From the NCBI RefSeq assembly GCF_000698595.1, contig NZ_JFHC01000027.1:34525-98524 (forward strand): 64,000 nt of DNA. The letters run 5' to 3'. Source of the DNA: Caballeronia glathei. Its GTDB lineage: Bacteria; Pseudomonadota; Gammaproteobacteria; Burkholderiales; Burkholderiaceae. Shown in pieces: positions 45,250-53,935 of this stretch (position 1 is its first letter; each line of letters starts with the position of its first letter). A program made the position numbers and the translations under genes. The notes under the pieces are model-generated. The model was given only the letters and a program-made list of their open reading frames with translations. It was not told the DNA's origin and searched no databases.

Positions 45250-46032
45250 ATGCCAACTGAAAACACTGCCATTGCCACCACCACCAGCATCGCGATCGTC
45301 ACCGGCGGCAGCCGCGGGATCGGCCGCAACACCGTATTGAGCTTCGCCCGGCGCGGCATCGACTCGATCTTCACCTATCGATCGAATCGCGCCGAGGCCG
45401 ACAAGGTTGTCGCCGCGGTCAACGCGATGGGACGCAAGGCCCGCGCGCTGCAACTGGACACCGGCGATATCGGCTCGTTCGATGCCTTCGTGCAGGGCGT
45501 GCGGCGCGCACTCGACGAATTCGGCGCGGCGCGCTTCGACGCTCTCGTCAATAACGCCGGCGTGTCGATGCACAAGGCCTTCGCCGACACGACCGAGGAA
45601 GATCTGGACAACGTCTATCGGATTCATTTTAAGGGCGTATTCTTCCTGACGCAGAAACTGCTGCCGCTCATGAACGATGGCGGCCGCATCGTGAACATCT
45701 CGACGGGCCTCACGCGCATGACGTTTCCGGAAACCTCTGCCTATGCGTCGATGAAGGGAGCGGTCGAGGTATTGACGCGCTGCCTGGCAAAGGAACTGGG
45801 CGCGCGCAGGATTGCCGTGAATACCGTGGCGCCCGGGCCGATCGCCACCGATTTCAGCGGCGGCATGGTCCGCGACAAGCCCGAGGTGAACAGGCGGGTC
45901 GCGGACATGACGGCGCTCGGACGCGCGGGCGAACCGGATGACGTCGGTCCGCTGATCGCGGCGCTGTGCTCAGAGGAGCATCGCTGGGTGAACGCGCAGC
46001 GTATCGAGGCATCGGGCGGCATGGCGATCTGA
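45250..46032 (+). CDS. Short-chain dehydrogenase/reductase
   Basis: 260 residues. The NAD(P)-binding motif is VTGGSRGIG (TGxxxGIG), NNAG follows, and the catalytic set is Ser (ISTGL), Tyr-x3-Lys (YASMK), all expected for classical SDRs. An arginine in YRSNRAEADK at the end of beta2 suggests NADPH use. ATG at 45250. Divergent from the AraC regulator, which supports a pathway-specific oxidoreductase, substrate unknown. Confidence 0.92.
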   Translation: MPTENTAIATTTSIAIVTGGSRGIGRNTVLSFARRGIDSIFTYRSNRAEADKVVAAVNAMGRKARALQLDTGDIGSFDAFVQGVRRALDEFGAARFDALVNNAGVSMHKAFADTTEEDLDNVYRIHFKGVFFLTQKLLPLMNDGGRIVNISTGLTRMTFPETSAYASMKGAVEVLTRCLAKELGARRIAVNTVAPGPIATDFSGGMVRDKPEVNRRVADMTALGRAGEPDDVGPLIAALCSEEHRWVNAQRIEASGGMAI

Positions 46033-46075
46033 TTCCCTTGCGGCCGCACGCGCATGCAGGAGACTGCCCGGGCGT

Positions 46076-47170
46076 TCACTTGACGTCGCTCGTGACTCCC
46101 GGCTCCGCAGGCTCGGGCGGCACTTCCTGCGCGATCCACGCCTGCATCAGCGTGAAGGTCACCGCGAGTATCACCGGGCCGATGAACAGCCCGACGATGC
46201 CGAACGCGACCAGCCCGCCGAGCACGCCCGTGAGGATGAGCAGGATCGGAAGGTCGACGCCTCGCTTGATCAGGAGCGGGCGCAACACCTTGTCGAGTCC
46301 GATGATGAGCAGTGTCCAGACCGCCAGTTCGATTGCGGCTACTTCGTCGCCGCGACGAAAGAGCCATACGGCCGCGCCGAAGAGCGGAATCGCCGAGCCG
46401 ATCTGGGCGAGGCAGAGGATCAGGATCAGCGCGGTCAGGAAGGCCGCACCGGGAACGCCGGTTACGTAGAGGCCGAGGCCGCCAAGCGCCGCCTGAACGG
46501 CCGACGTCACGACGATTCCCAGTGCGACCGCGCGGATCGACAGCCCGGTGAGCCGCACCGCTGCCGCGCCGCGATCGCCGGCGAGGCGGGCGGCGAAGCG
46601 CGCCACCATGGAGAGCGCGAGTTCGCCGCGCGAATAGAGAATGCCGGCAATGACCACCGTGAGCAACAGATGGATGAGCAGTGCGCCCGCCGCGCCTGCG
46701 CGCGCCAGCAGCCACTGGGTGCCGATCATCGCATAGGGCTGCACCCGTGCGAGGATGCCGCCGGGTCCCGCGTCGGACAGCCGCTGCCATTCGCGTGCGA
46801 GACGGCCGCCGGCGAGCGGCACGTCATGAAGCCAGCGGGGCGGCGGAGGCAGCGTGTAGTCGGGCAGGCGCTGCGCCAGGGCGATGACGTCGCCGCCGCG
46901 TTCGGCGATCGTCGCTACGGCCGCACTGAGCGGCAGCACGATCACGACGAGCATTCCCATCACCATTGCCGCGACGGCGATCGAGCGGCGGCCTCCCACG
47001 CGCCGCTCGATGCCGATCATCAGCGGCCACGTGGCGACGACAATCATCGTCGCCCAGAGGAGCGCGGGCAGGAACGGGCGGACGATATACAGACTGCCGA
47101 AGATCAGCAGTGACAGGATCACGATGATCAGCAGGATCCGGGCGATATCCACTGGCGGTCGTGACGTCAC
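46076..47170 (-). CDS. AI-2E family transporter (YdiK-like permease)
   Basis: 364 residues with about seven to eight membrane segments; the first pair is ILLIIVILSLLIFGSLYIV and FLPALLWATMIVVATWPL. The C-terminal half has the family block PLFGAAVWLFRRGD...LLIIGLDKVLRPLLIKRGVDLPILLILTGVLGGLVAFGIVGLFIGPVILAV. GTG start with SD GGGGAGA. Members export small molecules or exchange sodium and protons; a quorum-signal role is not implied by the name. Convergent with the SDR gene. Confidence 0.9.
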   Translation of the reverse strand: MTSRPPVDIARILLIIVILSLLIFGSLYIVRPFLPALLWATMIVVATWPLMIGIERRVGGRRSIAVAAMVMGMLVVIVLPLSAAVATIAERGGDVIALAQRLPDYTLPPPPRWLHDVPLAGGRLAREWQRLSDAGPGGILARVQPYAMIGTQWLLARAGAAGALLIHLLLTVVIAGILYSRGELALSMVARFAARLAGDRGAAAVRLTGLSIRAVALGIVVTSAVQAALGGLGLYVTGVPGAAFLTALILILCLAQIGSAIPLFGAAVWLFRRGDEVAAIELAVWTLLIIGLDKVLRPLLIKRGVDLPILLILTGVLGGLVAFGIVGLFIGPVILAVTFTLMQAWIAQEVPPEPAEPGVTSDVK

Positions 47171-47297
47171 CTGATTCTCCCCGTACGCAACAAGATCGCA
47201 CCGGCGCGCCGCATCGCCGGCGCCGGCAATTTTCTATACAGTAGGCAATCGCTGCGCCATTGCAAGTTGCATCCGGTGTACGGACGTTGCAGGCCCG

Positions 47298-48854
47298 TCA
47301 TAGCTGCGACTCGATTGGCAGAAGGCCGAGAAACCAGATGCCGGTCCGGGTCAAGGCGGACACGCCGGGCTCGTCATCGAGTTCCGTCACCGTGCCGTCC
47401 TCGGCCGTCTCGACCCACACGATGCGGCTCCTGCCGGCCGCATCGGTGCGCAGATCGACTCGCCATGCAACGCGATCCAGATTGTTCATGATGCCGTCCG
47501 CCACCTGTGCGGCCACCGCATCGCTGCTGCAATACACGCCGATCTCCGTATTCAGTTCGACCGAACGCGCGTCCAGATTCATCGAGCCGATGAAGATGCT
47601 CGTGCGATCGAACACATAGGTTTTGGCATGCAGCGACGCCTTCGATGAGCCGAACATCGACCTTTTCCGATCCGCGCGCTGGTCGGCGACGACCGGCCTC
47701 AACTCGTACAGATGCGCCCCGGCATCGAGGAGATCCTTGCGATAGCGCTGATAGCCCGCGTGCACGGCGCTCACATCGGTTGCCGCAAGCGAGTTCGTCA
47801 GGACCGTCACGCGCACGCCGCGCGCGGTCCACCCGCGTATCCACTCGACGCCCTCTTTCCCCGGCACGAAGTACGGCGACACGATCAGCAGCTCCCTCGT
47901 CGGCTCGATACTCAGCGCCCTGAATTGCGACATGAGGTGGCCGCGTGCGTCGCCGGGTGCGCGCGTGATCTTCGAGGGATCGTCGTAGAGCAGCGTGGCC
48001 TGTCCCCACTCGAAGTCGGCATCGCGCGACTGAATGGCACCGATGATGCGCTCGCGCGCCTGCACGACGAAGGGGTCGTTCCGCTTCGACTCGACGTAGG
48101 TATCCAGTTCGGCGCGCACCGCGGCCAGTTCGTCGGCAGTCGCGGCGCGCCCTGCCAGCCGCTCGATCGGATATGACGCCTCGGAATTCCAGAATTCGTC
48201 GAACGCCGTGGAAGCCTCCCGGACGACCGGCCCGTGCACGAGCACATCGAGATCCCCGAAGGCGACCACGCTCGACGCGCCGAAGTACTCGTCGCCGATA
48301 TTGCGCCCGCCGAGGATCGCCGCCTGGTTGTCGGCGATCAGCGCCTTGTTGTGCATGCGCCGGTTGACGCGGGAGAACTCCAGTGCGCTTCCTATCGTCT
48401 TGAACTTGCGGCTCGCGACCGGGTTGAACAGCCGTATCTCGAGGTTCGGGTGGGCGTTGAGCGCGAGCAGCAACTGGTCGTCGGCGTTCGTGCCGAGGTC
48501 GTCCAGCAGTATGCGCACGCGCACGCCCCGGTCGGCTGCCCTGAGCATTGACGCGGCAAGCTCGCGGCCGGTCAGGTCGTCATGCCAGATGTAATACTGG
48601 AGATCGAGCGTGCGGTCCGCGGCCTCCGTCAGCACGATGCGCGCGACGAGCGCGTCGAGGCCGTTCGGTAGCAGGTGAAACGCGTTCTCGCCGGGATGCT
48701 CCCGCTCCCTGGGGCCGAACGCGGTGCCGAGACGCGTTGCCTGCGTGTCGTTGAGCGCGTAGGTCGCGGTGCGGCCGGTCTGCGGCGGCAGGCTGGCGCA
48801 GGCGTTCAGCAGGAGAATGAGGATGGGTGCGACAAGTTTTCGGAGCTTGAACAC
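47298..48854 (-). CDS. Phospholipase D-family lipoprotein (ClsC-like cardiolipin synthase)
   Basis: 518 residues from the GTG at 48854, which has a good SD (GGAGAA); the upstream extension to 49253 is unlike the family. A lipoprotein signal ends in LLNAC (Cys19). Two HKD motifs mark the active site: H168-N-K170 with D175, and H409-A-K411 with D416, each followed by GG/GSxN (ILGGRN, IGSMNLD). The layout matches ClsC, which joins two phospholipids, phosphatidylglycerol and phosphatidylethanolamine, to cardiolipin. ClsC works with a YmdB partner, which is not seen here. Monocistronic. Confidence 0.87.
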   Translation of the reverse strand: MFKLRKLVAPILILLLNACASLPPQTGRTATYALNDTQATRLGTAFGPREREHPGENAFHLLPNGLDALVARIVLTEAADRTLDLQYYIWHDDLTGRELAASMLRAADRGVRVRILLDDLGTNADDQLLLALNAHPNLEIRLFNPVASRKFKTIGSALEFSRVNRRMHNKALIADNQAAILGGRNIGDEYFGASSVVAFGDLDVLVHGPVVREASTAFDEFWNSEASYPIERLAGRAATADELAAVRAELDTYVESKRNDPFVVQARERIIGAIQSRDADFEWGQATLLYDDPSKITRAPGDARGHLMSQFRALSIEPTRELLIVSPYFVPGKEGVEWIRGWTARGVRVTVLTNSLAATDVSAVHAGYQRYRKDLLDAGAHLYELRPVVADQRADRKRSMFGSSKASLHAKTYVFDRTSIFIGSMNLDARSVELNTEIGVYCSSDAVAAQVADGIMNNLDRVAWRVDLRTDAAGRSRIVWVETAEDGTVTELDDEPGVSALTRTGIWFLGLLPIESQL

Positions 48855-49305
48855 CTTTTTATTCTCCGCGAGTGCCGTTACCGAGAGAATATCGCATTCG
48901 GGTGCGCGTTCCGAAGCGCGCCGGACGCTGCCGTCACAGCCTGCCGCGCATGGTCGCGGTCGTCGGCCGTATGCTCGCGCCGCCGGTATGCGTGACGTGA
49001 GCGTGTCGCGCGAACGGCCTGTGCACGCAGGAAGCGTCCGCGATCGCAGGACGAGCCAAGAATGCAATCGTCTGCTGATTAGCTGGGAAGCAATGCGCTC
49101 GGGACGCGCAGAGGCGGAAAGCTCAATGACGCGTGCGGCGTTGTGCGTCCGGTGCTCGCCGCTCGCTCGCGACGAGGCGCAGCCCGCAGCCCGGCGCATG
49201 GCCCGCCGCTGAGGAAAAGGGCTGCACGCCCGCATGAAAACGGCACCTTTCAATTTCCGTACGCCAGCCTATTCTTGAAAGGTTGCTCCGGCTCGGGAGA
49301 TGCGC
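48855..49305. other. Intergenic region upstream of the ClsC-like gene
   Basis: 451 bp. The antisense-like open frames have no family features. Promoter of the leftward ClsC-like gene is expected here. Nothing else recognised. Confidence 0.35.
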
Positions 49306-49536
49306 ATGAAATCGTACGACGGATTCTTTAGCGGATTGCGTGTCGTCGCCCGCGGCGCCGCGGCGTGGCGCCGCTCGCGCGCGGCGCGCGCAGCGGATGG
49401 CGATCGACCGGAGGGCGGGGTGCACGATGCCGCTCAACTGGAGCGCCTTGCCATGTGCGCATGCAGCGGGTACTTCCACGGCGGCGATGTGGCCGCGCCG
49501 TTCGTGTTCGTGTCGGAGAAGTGGCTGAGGGATTAG
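49306..49536 (+). CDS. Small hypothetical protein, 76 residues
   Basis: A short frame from the ATG at 49306 with a decent SD (GGGAG, 6 bp). The product starts MKSYDGFFSGLRVVARGAAAWRRSRAARAA and ends in the more structured GYFHGGDVAAPFVFVSEKWLRD, with two cysteines in MCACSG. No family recognised. The frame is short and GC-rich, so the coding status is uncertain. Confidence 0.35.
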   Translation: MKSYDGFFSGLRVVARGAAAWRRSRAARAADGDRPEGGVHDAAQLERLAMCACSGYFHGGDVAAPFVFVSEKWLRD

Positions 49537-49697
49537 GCACGTCCCGGTGCGTCCATGCGCACCCTTGCCAAGGCCGTTTTCACCGGAGCGGTCCGGTCAG
49601 GCGCGCATTCCACGACAGTCCATGCAGCGCCGGATCCCGTTTCCTCAACGCGCTGGTCGTCGGCCGGCGCATCGCAGTCCGCGATCATGGAGACGCC

Positions 49698-50105
49698 ATG
49701 TCCAGTCCGTTCAAAAGCCGGATCCTGATGCCCTTGCTGTGCGGCGTGTTCTTCGCGCAACCCGCGCTGGCCGCACAGGACGTCGTCGTCACGCCGCTCA
49801 TGACGCAGTCTCTGCCGGATTACCCCGGCAAGGAGGCGCTGATGATGACGGTGGAATATGCCCCGGGTGGCGCGGACCCCGTTCATCGGCACGATGCTCA
49901 CGGATTCATCTACGTGCTCGAAGGCTCCGTCGTGATGCAGGTGAAAGGCGGCAAGGAGGTCACGCTGAAGCCCGGCCAGACCTTCTACGAAGGGCCGGAC
50001 GATGTTCACGTCGTAGGCCGCAACGCCAGCAAGACGAAGCCGGCGAAATTCCTCGTTCTGCTCCTGAAGGAGAAGGGGGCGCCCGCACTGATCCCCGTGA
50101 AATAG
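49698..50105 (+). CDS. Exported cupin-domain protein
   Basis: 135 residues. Signal peptide MSSPFKSRILMPLLCGVFFAQPALA, cut before AQDVVV. A single cupin barrel has PVHRHDAHGFIYVLEGSVVMQ (histidines and glutamate of motif 1) and PGQTFYEGPDDVHVVGRNAS (motif 2). It is a periplasmic, probably metal-binding, protein of unknown activity. It lies 266 bp before a TetR gene on the same strand. Confidence 0.87.
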   Translation: MSSPFKSRILMPLLCGVFFAQPALAAQDVVVTPLMTQSLPDYPGKEALMMTVEYAPGGADPVHRHDAHGFIYVLEGSVVMQVKGGKEVTLKPGQTFYEGPDDVHVVGRNASKTKPAKFLVLLLKEKGAPALIPVK

Positions 50106-50340
50106 CGCTGGCGAAGGAATACCGGCGGCATGCGCCGCTGGTAGCGCATGTCGATCACACCGGCCGGGCAACATGGGCGCCCGGGATCGGAATGCCATGC
50201 GCAATTCTCTCGTTCGGCTTTGTGGATCTGCACGAGCGGTGTTCATTGATCCCCCGTGACAAGGGCGCTCGAACCGATTCGATCCTTGCGTTCGACTATG
50301 CGTCCCAATGCGGAACGGTCAAAGGCGTCCTTTGCCTTGA

Positions 50341-50358
50341 TATAGGAAACGCACTCTT
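50341..50358. promoter_or_regulatory. Candidate TetR operator, site A
   Basis: The sequence TATAGGAAACGCACTCTT lies 13 bp before the TetR start. The core TAGGAAAyGCrC recurs at 51011, just before the MFS gene, which is the pattern of a repressor that controls itself and its neighbour. Confidence 0.4.
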
Positions 50359-50371
50359 CCATAATGCGCGC

Positions 50372-50995
50372 ATGGCACACCTCAAATCTCCCTCCTCTGA
50401 AGCCACCAGAACGCGTGGCCGTCCGCGCCAGTTCGACATCGAAGTGGCACTCGGCAAGGCCGCGCGCGTGTTTCGCGAGCGGGGCTATCACGCGAGTTCC
50501 ATCGCCGACCTCACGCAGGCGATGGAACTTGCCTCGGGCAGCGTCTACAAGGCGTTCAGGGACAAGCGGTCGGTGTTCGTCGCCGCGTTCGATCACGAGG
50601 CGCGCGTGCGAGCGGAGCGGTTTCGAAGAATCATGGCCGCCACCACGTCGGGCCGCGATCGCATACGCGTTGCGCTGATTTTTAGCGCCGAGGCGTCGTA
50701 TGGCGCGGAGGGCCGGCGAGGCTGTCTCATCGTCGGCACGGTGGCCGGGCTGTCCACCTTCGACGCCGACATCGCGAAACGCGCGACGGCCGCGCTTCAC
50801 AGAAGCGAGACGCTGATGGCCGACCTGATCCGGCAAGGCCAGGCTGACGGCTCGATTCACGCCGGGATCGAGAGCGAGGTCACTGCCCGCCTGATGCTGT
50901 GCGTGCTTCAAGGCATGCGCGTCATCGGAAAGACGGGGCGCACCCGCGCCGAAATGCTGGCGGTAGCCAATGCGGCAATGAAATTCCTCGACTGA
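50372..50995 (+). CDS. TetR-family regulator
   Basis: 207 residues. HTH at about 35-65 (ASSIADLTQAMELASGSVYKAFRDKRSVFVAAF). The ligand domain has FSAEASYGAEGRRGCLIVGTVAG, as in the AcuR/YxaF-like C-terminal family. The ATG at 50372 matches the family start; the upstream frame is not supported. It is followed 50 bp later by an MFS exporter on the same strand, so it likely represses that pump. Repeated operator-like sequences lie before both genes. Confidence 0.9.
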   Translation: MAHLKSPSSEATRTRGRPRQFDIEVALGKAARVFRERGYHASSIADLTQAMELASGSVYKAFRDKRSVFVAAFDHEARVRAERFRRIMAATTSGRDRIRVALIFSAEASYGAEGRRGCLIVGTVAGLSTFDADIAKRATAALHRSETLMADLIRQGQADGSIHAGIESEVTARLMLCVLQGMRVIGKTGRTRAEMLAVANAAMKFLD

Positions 50996-51005
50996 ATTTT
51001 TTTGC

Positions 51006-51030
51006 CTATTTAGGAAATGCGCATTCTCTT
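51006..51030. promoter_or_regulatory. Candidate TetR operator, site B
   Basis: CCTATTTAGG is a 10-base palindrome, directly followed by AAATGCGCATT, which holds a second palindrome (AATGCGCATT). The shared core with site A is TAGGAAAyGCrC. It sits between the TetR stop and the SD of the MFS gene, so binding would block MFS transcription. Confidence 0.4.
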
Positions 51031-51045
51031 TATGGAGTGGAACCC

Positions 51046-52248
51046 GTGAACACTTTCGCCGGCCCCGCCGGTCCGTCCGCCGGAGCGAATACCGTCTCGC
51101 CATGGCTCGTCCTGCTGCTGGCGACAGCCTGCGGCTTCATTGCCGCAAACATGTATTACGCGCAACCCCTCGCCGGGCCGATCAGTGCGGCACTCGGCTT
51201 CTCGCAGGGAACCACCGGGCTGATCGTGACCATGACGCAGGTGGGATGCGGCATGGGCATGCTGCTGGTGGTGCCGCTCGGCGACCTGTTCGAAAACCGG
51301 CGGCTCGCGCTGATCCTGCTTGGCATCATTGCGGTTGCGTCGCTGGGTGCCGCGCTCGCCTTCAACCCGCTGTCGTTTCTCATCGCGGCATGGTTCATCG
51401 GTCTCGGCACCGTCGCCGTGCATGTGCTCGTTCCCTATGCCGCGCACATGGCGCCGGAGGCGGTACGCGGGCGCGTGGTCGGCAACGTCATGAGCGGCCT
51501 GCTGCTCGGCATCATGCTTGCGCGTCCGGTGGCGAGCGCGATTACCGCGTTCTCGTCGTGGCATGCGGTGTTTTTCTTCTCGGCGGCCGCGGCAACCCTG
51601 ATCGCCTTCGTGCTCGCGAGATCGATGCGGCCGCGCCAGCCGCAGTCGCGGCCTCGCTACGCCGACTTGCTGCGCTCGATGTGGCGGCTCGTCCGGACCA
51701 CGCCGATCCTGCGCCGCAGGTCGCTCTATCACGCCGCATTGTCCGGTGCGTTCAGCCTGTTCTGGACCACGGTGCCGCTGTTGCTGGCAGGGCCCGCGTT
51801 CAGACTGTCGCAGGGCGGCATTGCGCTCTTCGGGTTGGCGGGCGTGGCCGGCGCGATCGCGGCACCTGTGACCGGCAGGATCGCGGATCGCGGCTGGAGC
51901 CGTCCAGCGAGTGTGTTCGCGATCGCGGCGGCGGCGGGTGCATTCCTGTTGACGCACATCGCACAGCAGGGCTCGCTGCTTTCACTCGGGCTGCTCGTGG
52001 CCTCGGCGATCGTGCTGGATTTCGGCGTGTCGGCGAACATGACGCTCGGCCAGCGCGCGATCTTTTCTCTCGGCGCAGAGTACCGGTCGCGTCTCAACGG
52101 AATCTACATGACGATGTTCTTCTCGGGCGGAGCCATCGGCTCGGCGCTGGGCGGCTGGTCCTATGCGCACGGCGGATGGAACATGGCATCGTGGTTCGGG
52201 TTCGCCCTGCCGGTGGCGGCGCTTCTCTATCTGCTCACCGATCTGTGA
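51046..52248 (+). CDS. MFS transporter (YnfM/sugar-efflux-like)
   Basis: 400 residues with twelve predicted membrane helices. GTG start at 51046 with SD GGAG eight bases before. The first helix begins SPWLVLLLATACGFIAANMYYAQPLAGPI, and the loop 2-3 motif is GDLFENRR, a variant of the MFS GxLaDrxGrr. The sequence resembles proton-driven drug or metabolite exporters such as the YnfM group. Under control of the upstream TetR. Confidence 0.9.
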   Translation: MNTFAGPAGPSAGANTVSPWLVLLLATACGFIAANMYYAQPLAGPISAALGFSQGTTGLIVTMTQVGCGMGMLLVVPLGDLFENRRLALILLGIIAVASLGAALAFNPLSFLIAAWFIGLGTVAVHVLVPYAAHMAPEAVRGRVVGNVMSGLLLGIMLARPVASAITAFSSWHAVFFFSAAAATLIAFVLARSMRPRQPQSRPRYADLLRSMWRLVRTTPILRRRSLYHAALSGAFSLFWTTVPLLLAGPAFRLSQGGIALFGLAGVAGAIAAPVTGRIADRGWSRPASVFAIAAAAGAFLLTHIAQQGSLLSLGLLVASAIVLDFGVSANMTLGQRAIFSLGAEYRSRLNGIYMTMFFSGGAIGSALGGWSYAHGGWNMASWFGFALPVAALLYLLTDL

Positions 52249-52517
52249 CTTCTCCTCGCGTTGCCCGTGGCACTCTGCGTTCCGCAAAGGCCGTCTGATC
52301 GCGTGCAGTGTTCGTTTCGCGGGATATGCCCGCGAGGCGCAAATGCTTGCGCGTGGAATAGACAGCCTGGCTCCAGTGTTGTGAAGTAAAGGACAAGGTT
52401 TCGATAAGGGCGGCCGCGAAACCCGGGTGATCTGCAGGCGCACGCCGCGGGAAAGCCGGCAGGATGCGCGCCACGCTGTCGAGGCGCCTTGTCAGCGCCA
52501 CGTGGATTACCCGGGAG

Positions 52518-53255
52518 ATGATTTTGGCTTATCGCATCAAGGAGCGGCCCCCCGCACGCTCGATCACGGAGGAAGTGAGGGTTGGACTGGTCGACGTGAG
52601 GTTTGGACCAGTGCGCATGGAAGGACCGTTCAATCATCAGCCGATCAGCAGCGGGACACGGATGGAGGCCATACTGGGCCCGGACGCGAGCAACGTTTCC
52701 CGCCAGTACGTTCCCGGAACCAGGACCAATGGCAACAGTCTGCGCGAGTTCATGACGGCATTGGTGCAGGACAGTTACACGAAGGACTGGAAGGCCGGTC
52801 ACCTGCTCAATGAAGAACTGGGAGGCGACGGTCAGAATGCCGCGAATTTGACGCCGCTGACAAGCAAGGCAAATTCGGCTCACAAGTCGTTCGAATCGCA
52901 TATCAAGCGAATGCTGCTCCAATGTCACAGAATTGACCGTGAAGACAAGGCCTGTACGCACTGGTACGGAGTCGAGTACAAGGTACAGGTGTCGCATGAC
53001 CGCTATAGCGCCCCTTTTGACGCAGACCTGATCGACAGCTACGTTGCCTTGTTCATCTCGATCGAATACAAATACATCAAGATCGAAAAGGCGAGGTTTC
53101 CTTTTTTGGTGAAGCAGGACGTTGCGGGCAACGATCCCAAAATCCAGACGCTCACGCGTGCCGATCCGCCGGTCTATTCGTCGACCAATGTGAAGAGCGT
53201 TCGCCGCAATGGTATCGGCACTGAATTCTTCGCCGAGATTCACAACCAGGACTAG
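52518..53255 (+). CDS. Orphan His-Me-finger-like nuclease or toxin-domain protein
   Basis: 245 residues from the ATG at 52518; 52464 (ATG) and 52524 (TTG, best SD spacing) are alternatives. The block WKAGHLLNEELGGDGQNAANLTPLTSKANSAHKSFE (about 91-126) has the GH, NL.P and N..H pattern seen in DNA/RNA nonspecific endonuclease and polymorphic-toxin nuclease domains. Flanking regions match nothing recognised. No signal peptide, no immunity gene, and no VgrG or Rhs gene is adjacent. The gene is visibly lower in GC than its neighbours, especially from 52860 to 53150, which suggests transfer. Nuclease activity is an inference from the motif. Confidence 0.65.
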   Translation: MILAYRIKERPPARSITEEVRVGLVDVRFGPVRMEGPFNHQPISSGTRMEAILGPDASNVSRQYVPGTRTNGNSLREFMTALVQDSYTKDWKAGHLLNEELGGDGQNAANLTPLTSKANSAHKSFESHIKRMLLQCHRIDREDKACTHWYGVEYKVQVSHDRYSAPFDADLIDSYVALFISIEYKYIKIEKARFPFLVKQDVAGNDPKIQTLTRADPPVYSSTNVKSVRRNGIGTEFFAEIHNQD

Positions 53256-53327
53256 AGACGCGGCACGCGTGCGTCTTTCCGGTGCACGTCGGCGCGAGAC
53301 GTCGGGTGAGCGGTCGTGTCGTTCAGG

Positions 53328-53795
53328 CTAACAATCGGTCCAGGCCGGTTCTGAAGCGTTGCCAGCGCGGTCGCGCCCGAACTGCTCGACCACGGCGATC
53401 GCCCGCTCGCACTCGCCGGCGTCGAGCGAATGGATCGAGCCCTTGGCCGGATCGATGCCGAGTTGCTGCGCGAGCCATCGGTAGCCCCGGCTGCGCGCTT
53501 CGAAGACGTTGCAGCCGTCGCGGCGAACCTTGGCCTGCACGAGCGGTTCGAGCGCCGCGTGCAATTTCGCCTTCAGGTCGCGCAGGTTCGCGTCCGCCAG
53601 CCGCCCGAGCGGGACGTGGCGGGTGCTGCGCGGAAAAATGCCGATCCACGCCTGACACGGCGAGCAGAGCCAGAGCGGACCGTGGTCGTCGCGGTAGGGG
53701 TATGCCTCGTCACCGGCACGCACGAGAGCCGCTGGCGCGCCGCAGTAGTCACAACGAGGCTGCGGAAGAGGTTTGACGGGACGGCCGACTCGCAT
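53328..53795 (-). CDS. DUF3268 zinc-finger-domain protein
   Basis: 155 residues. Two CxxC pairs lie in RCDYCGAPAAL and LWLCSPCQAWIGI, forming one zinc site. The following PLGRLADANLRDLKAKLHAALEPLVQAKV block is typical of DUF3268. The C-terminal region ends in variable sequence. The ATG at 53795 is preferred to one nine codons earlier, by family start (MRVGRPVKPL). Function unknown; convergent with the nuclease-like gene. Confidence 0.8.
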   Translation of the reverse strand: MRVGRPVKPLPQPRCDYCGAPAALVRAGDEAYPYRDDHGPLWLCSPCQAWIGIFPRSTRHVPLGRLADANLRDLKAKLHAALEPLVQAKVRRDGCNVFEARSRGYRWLAQQLGIDPAKGSIHSLDAGECERAIAVVEQFGRDRAGNASEPAWTDC

Positions 53796-53935
53796 GGTGT
53801 AAGACCGGGTAGGGAAGTCCAATATAGCAAATTCGACGTCGGACGCTGACGCGTGGTTCCGGCATGCACGCCATGCGATTTCGGGGGACGGTCCTCCTTC
53901 GAATCGCGATCGTCACCCGAAGGTGCTGGCTCGTT

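Noticed and set aside
53256..53276. A possible terminator (agacgc ... gcgtct) after the nuclease-like gene
   Set aside because: Only a 6-bp stem without a proper T-run; too weak to list as a feature.
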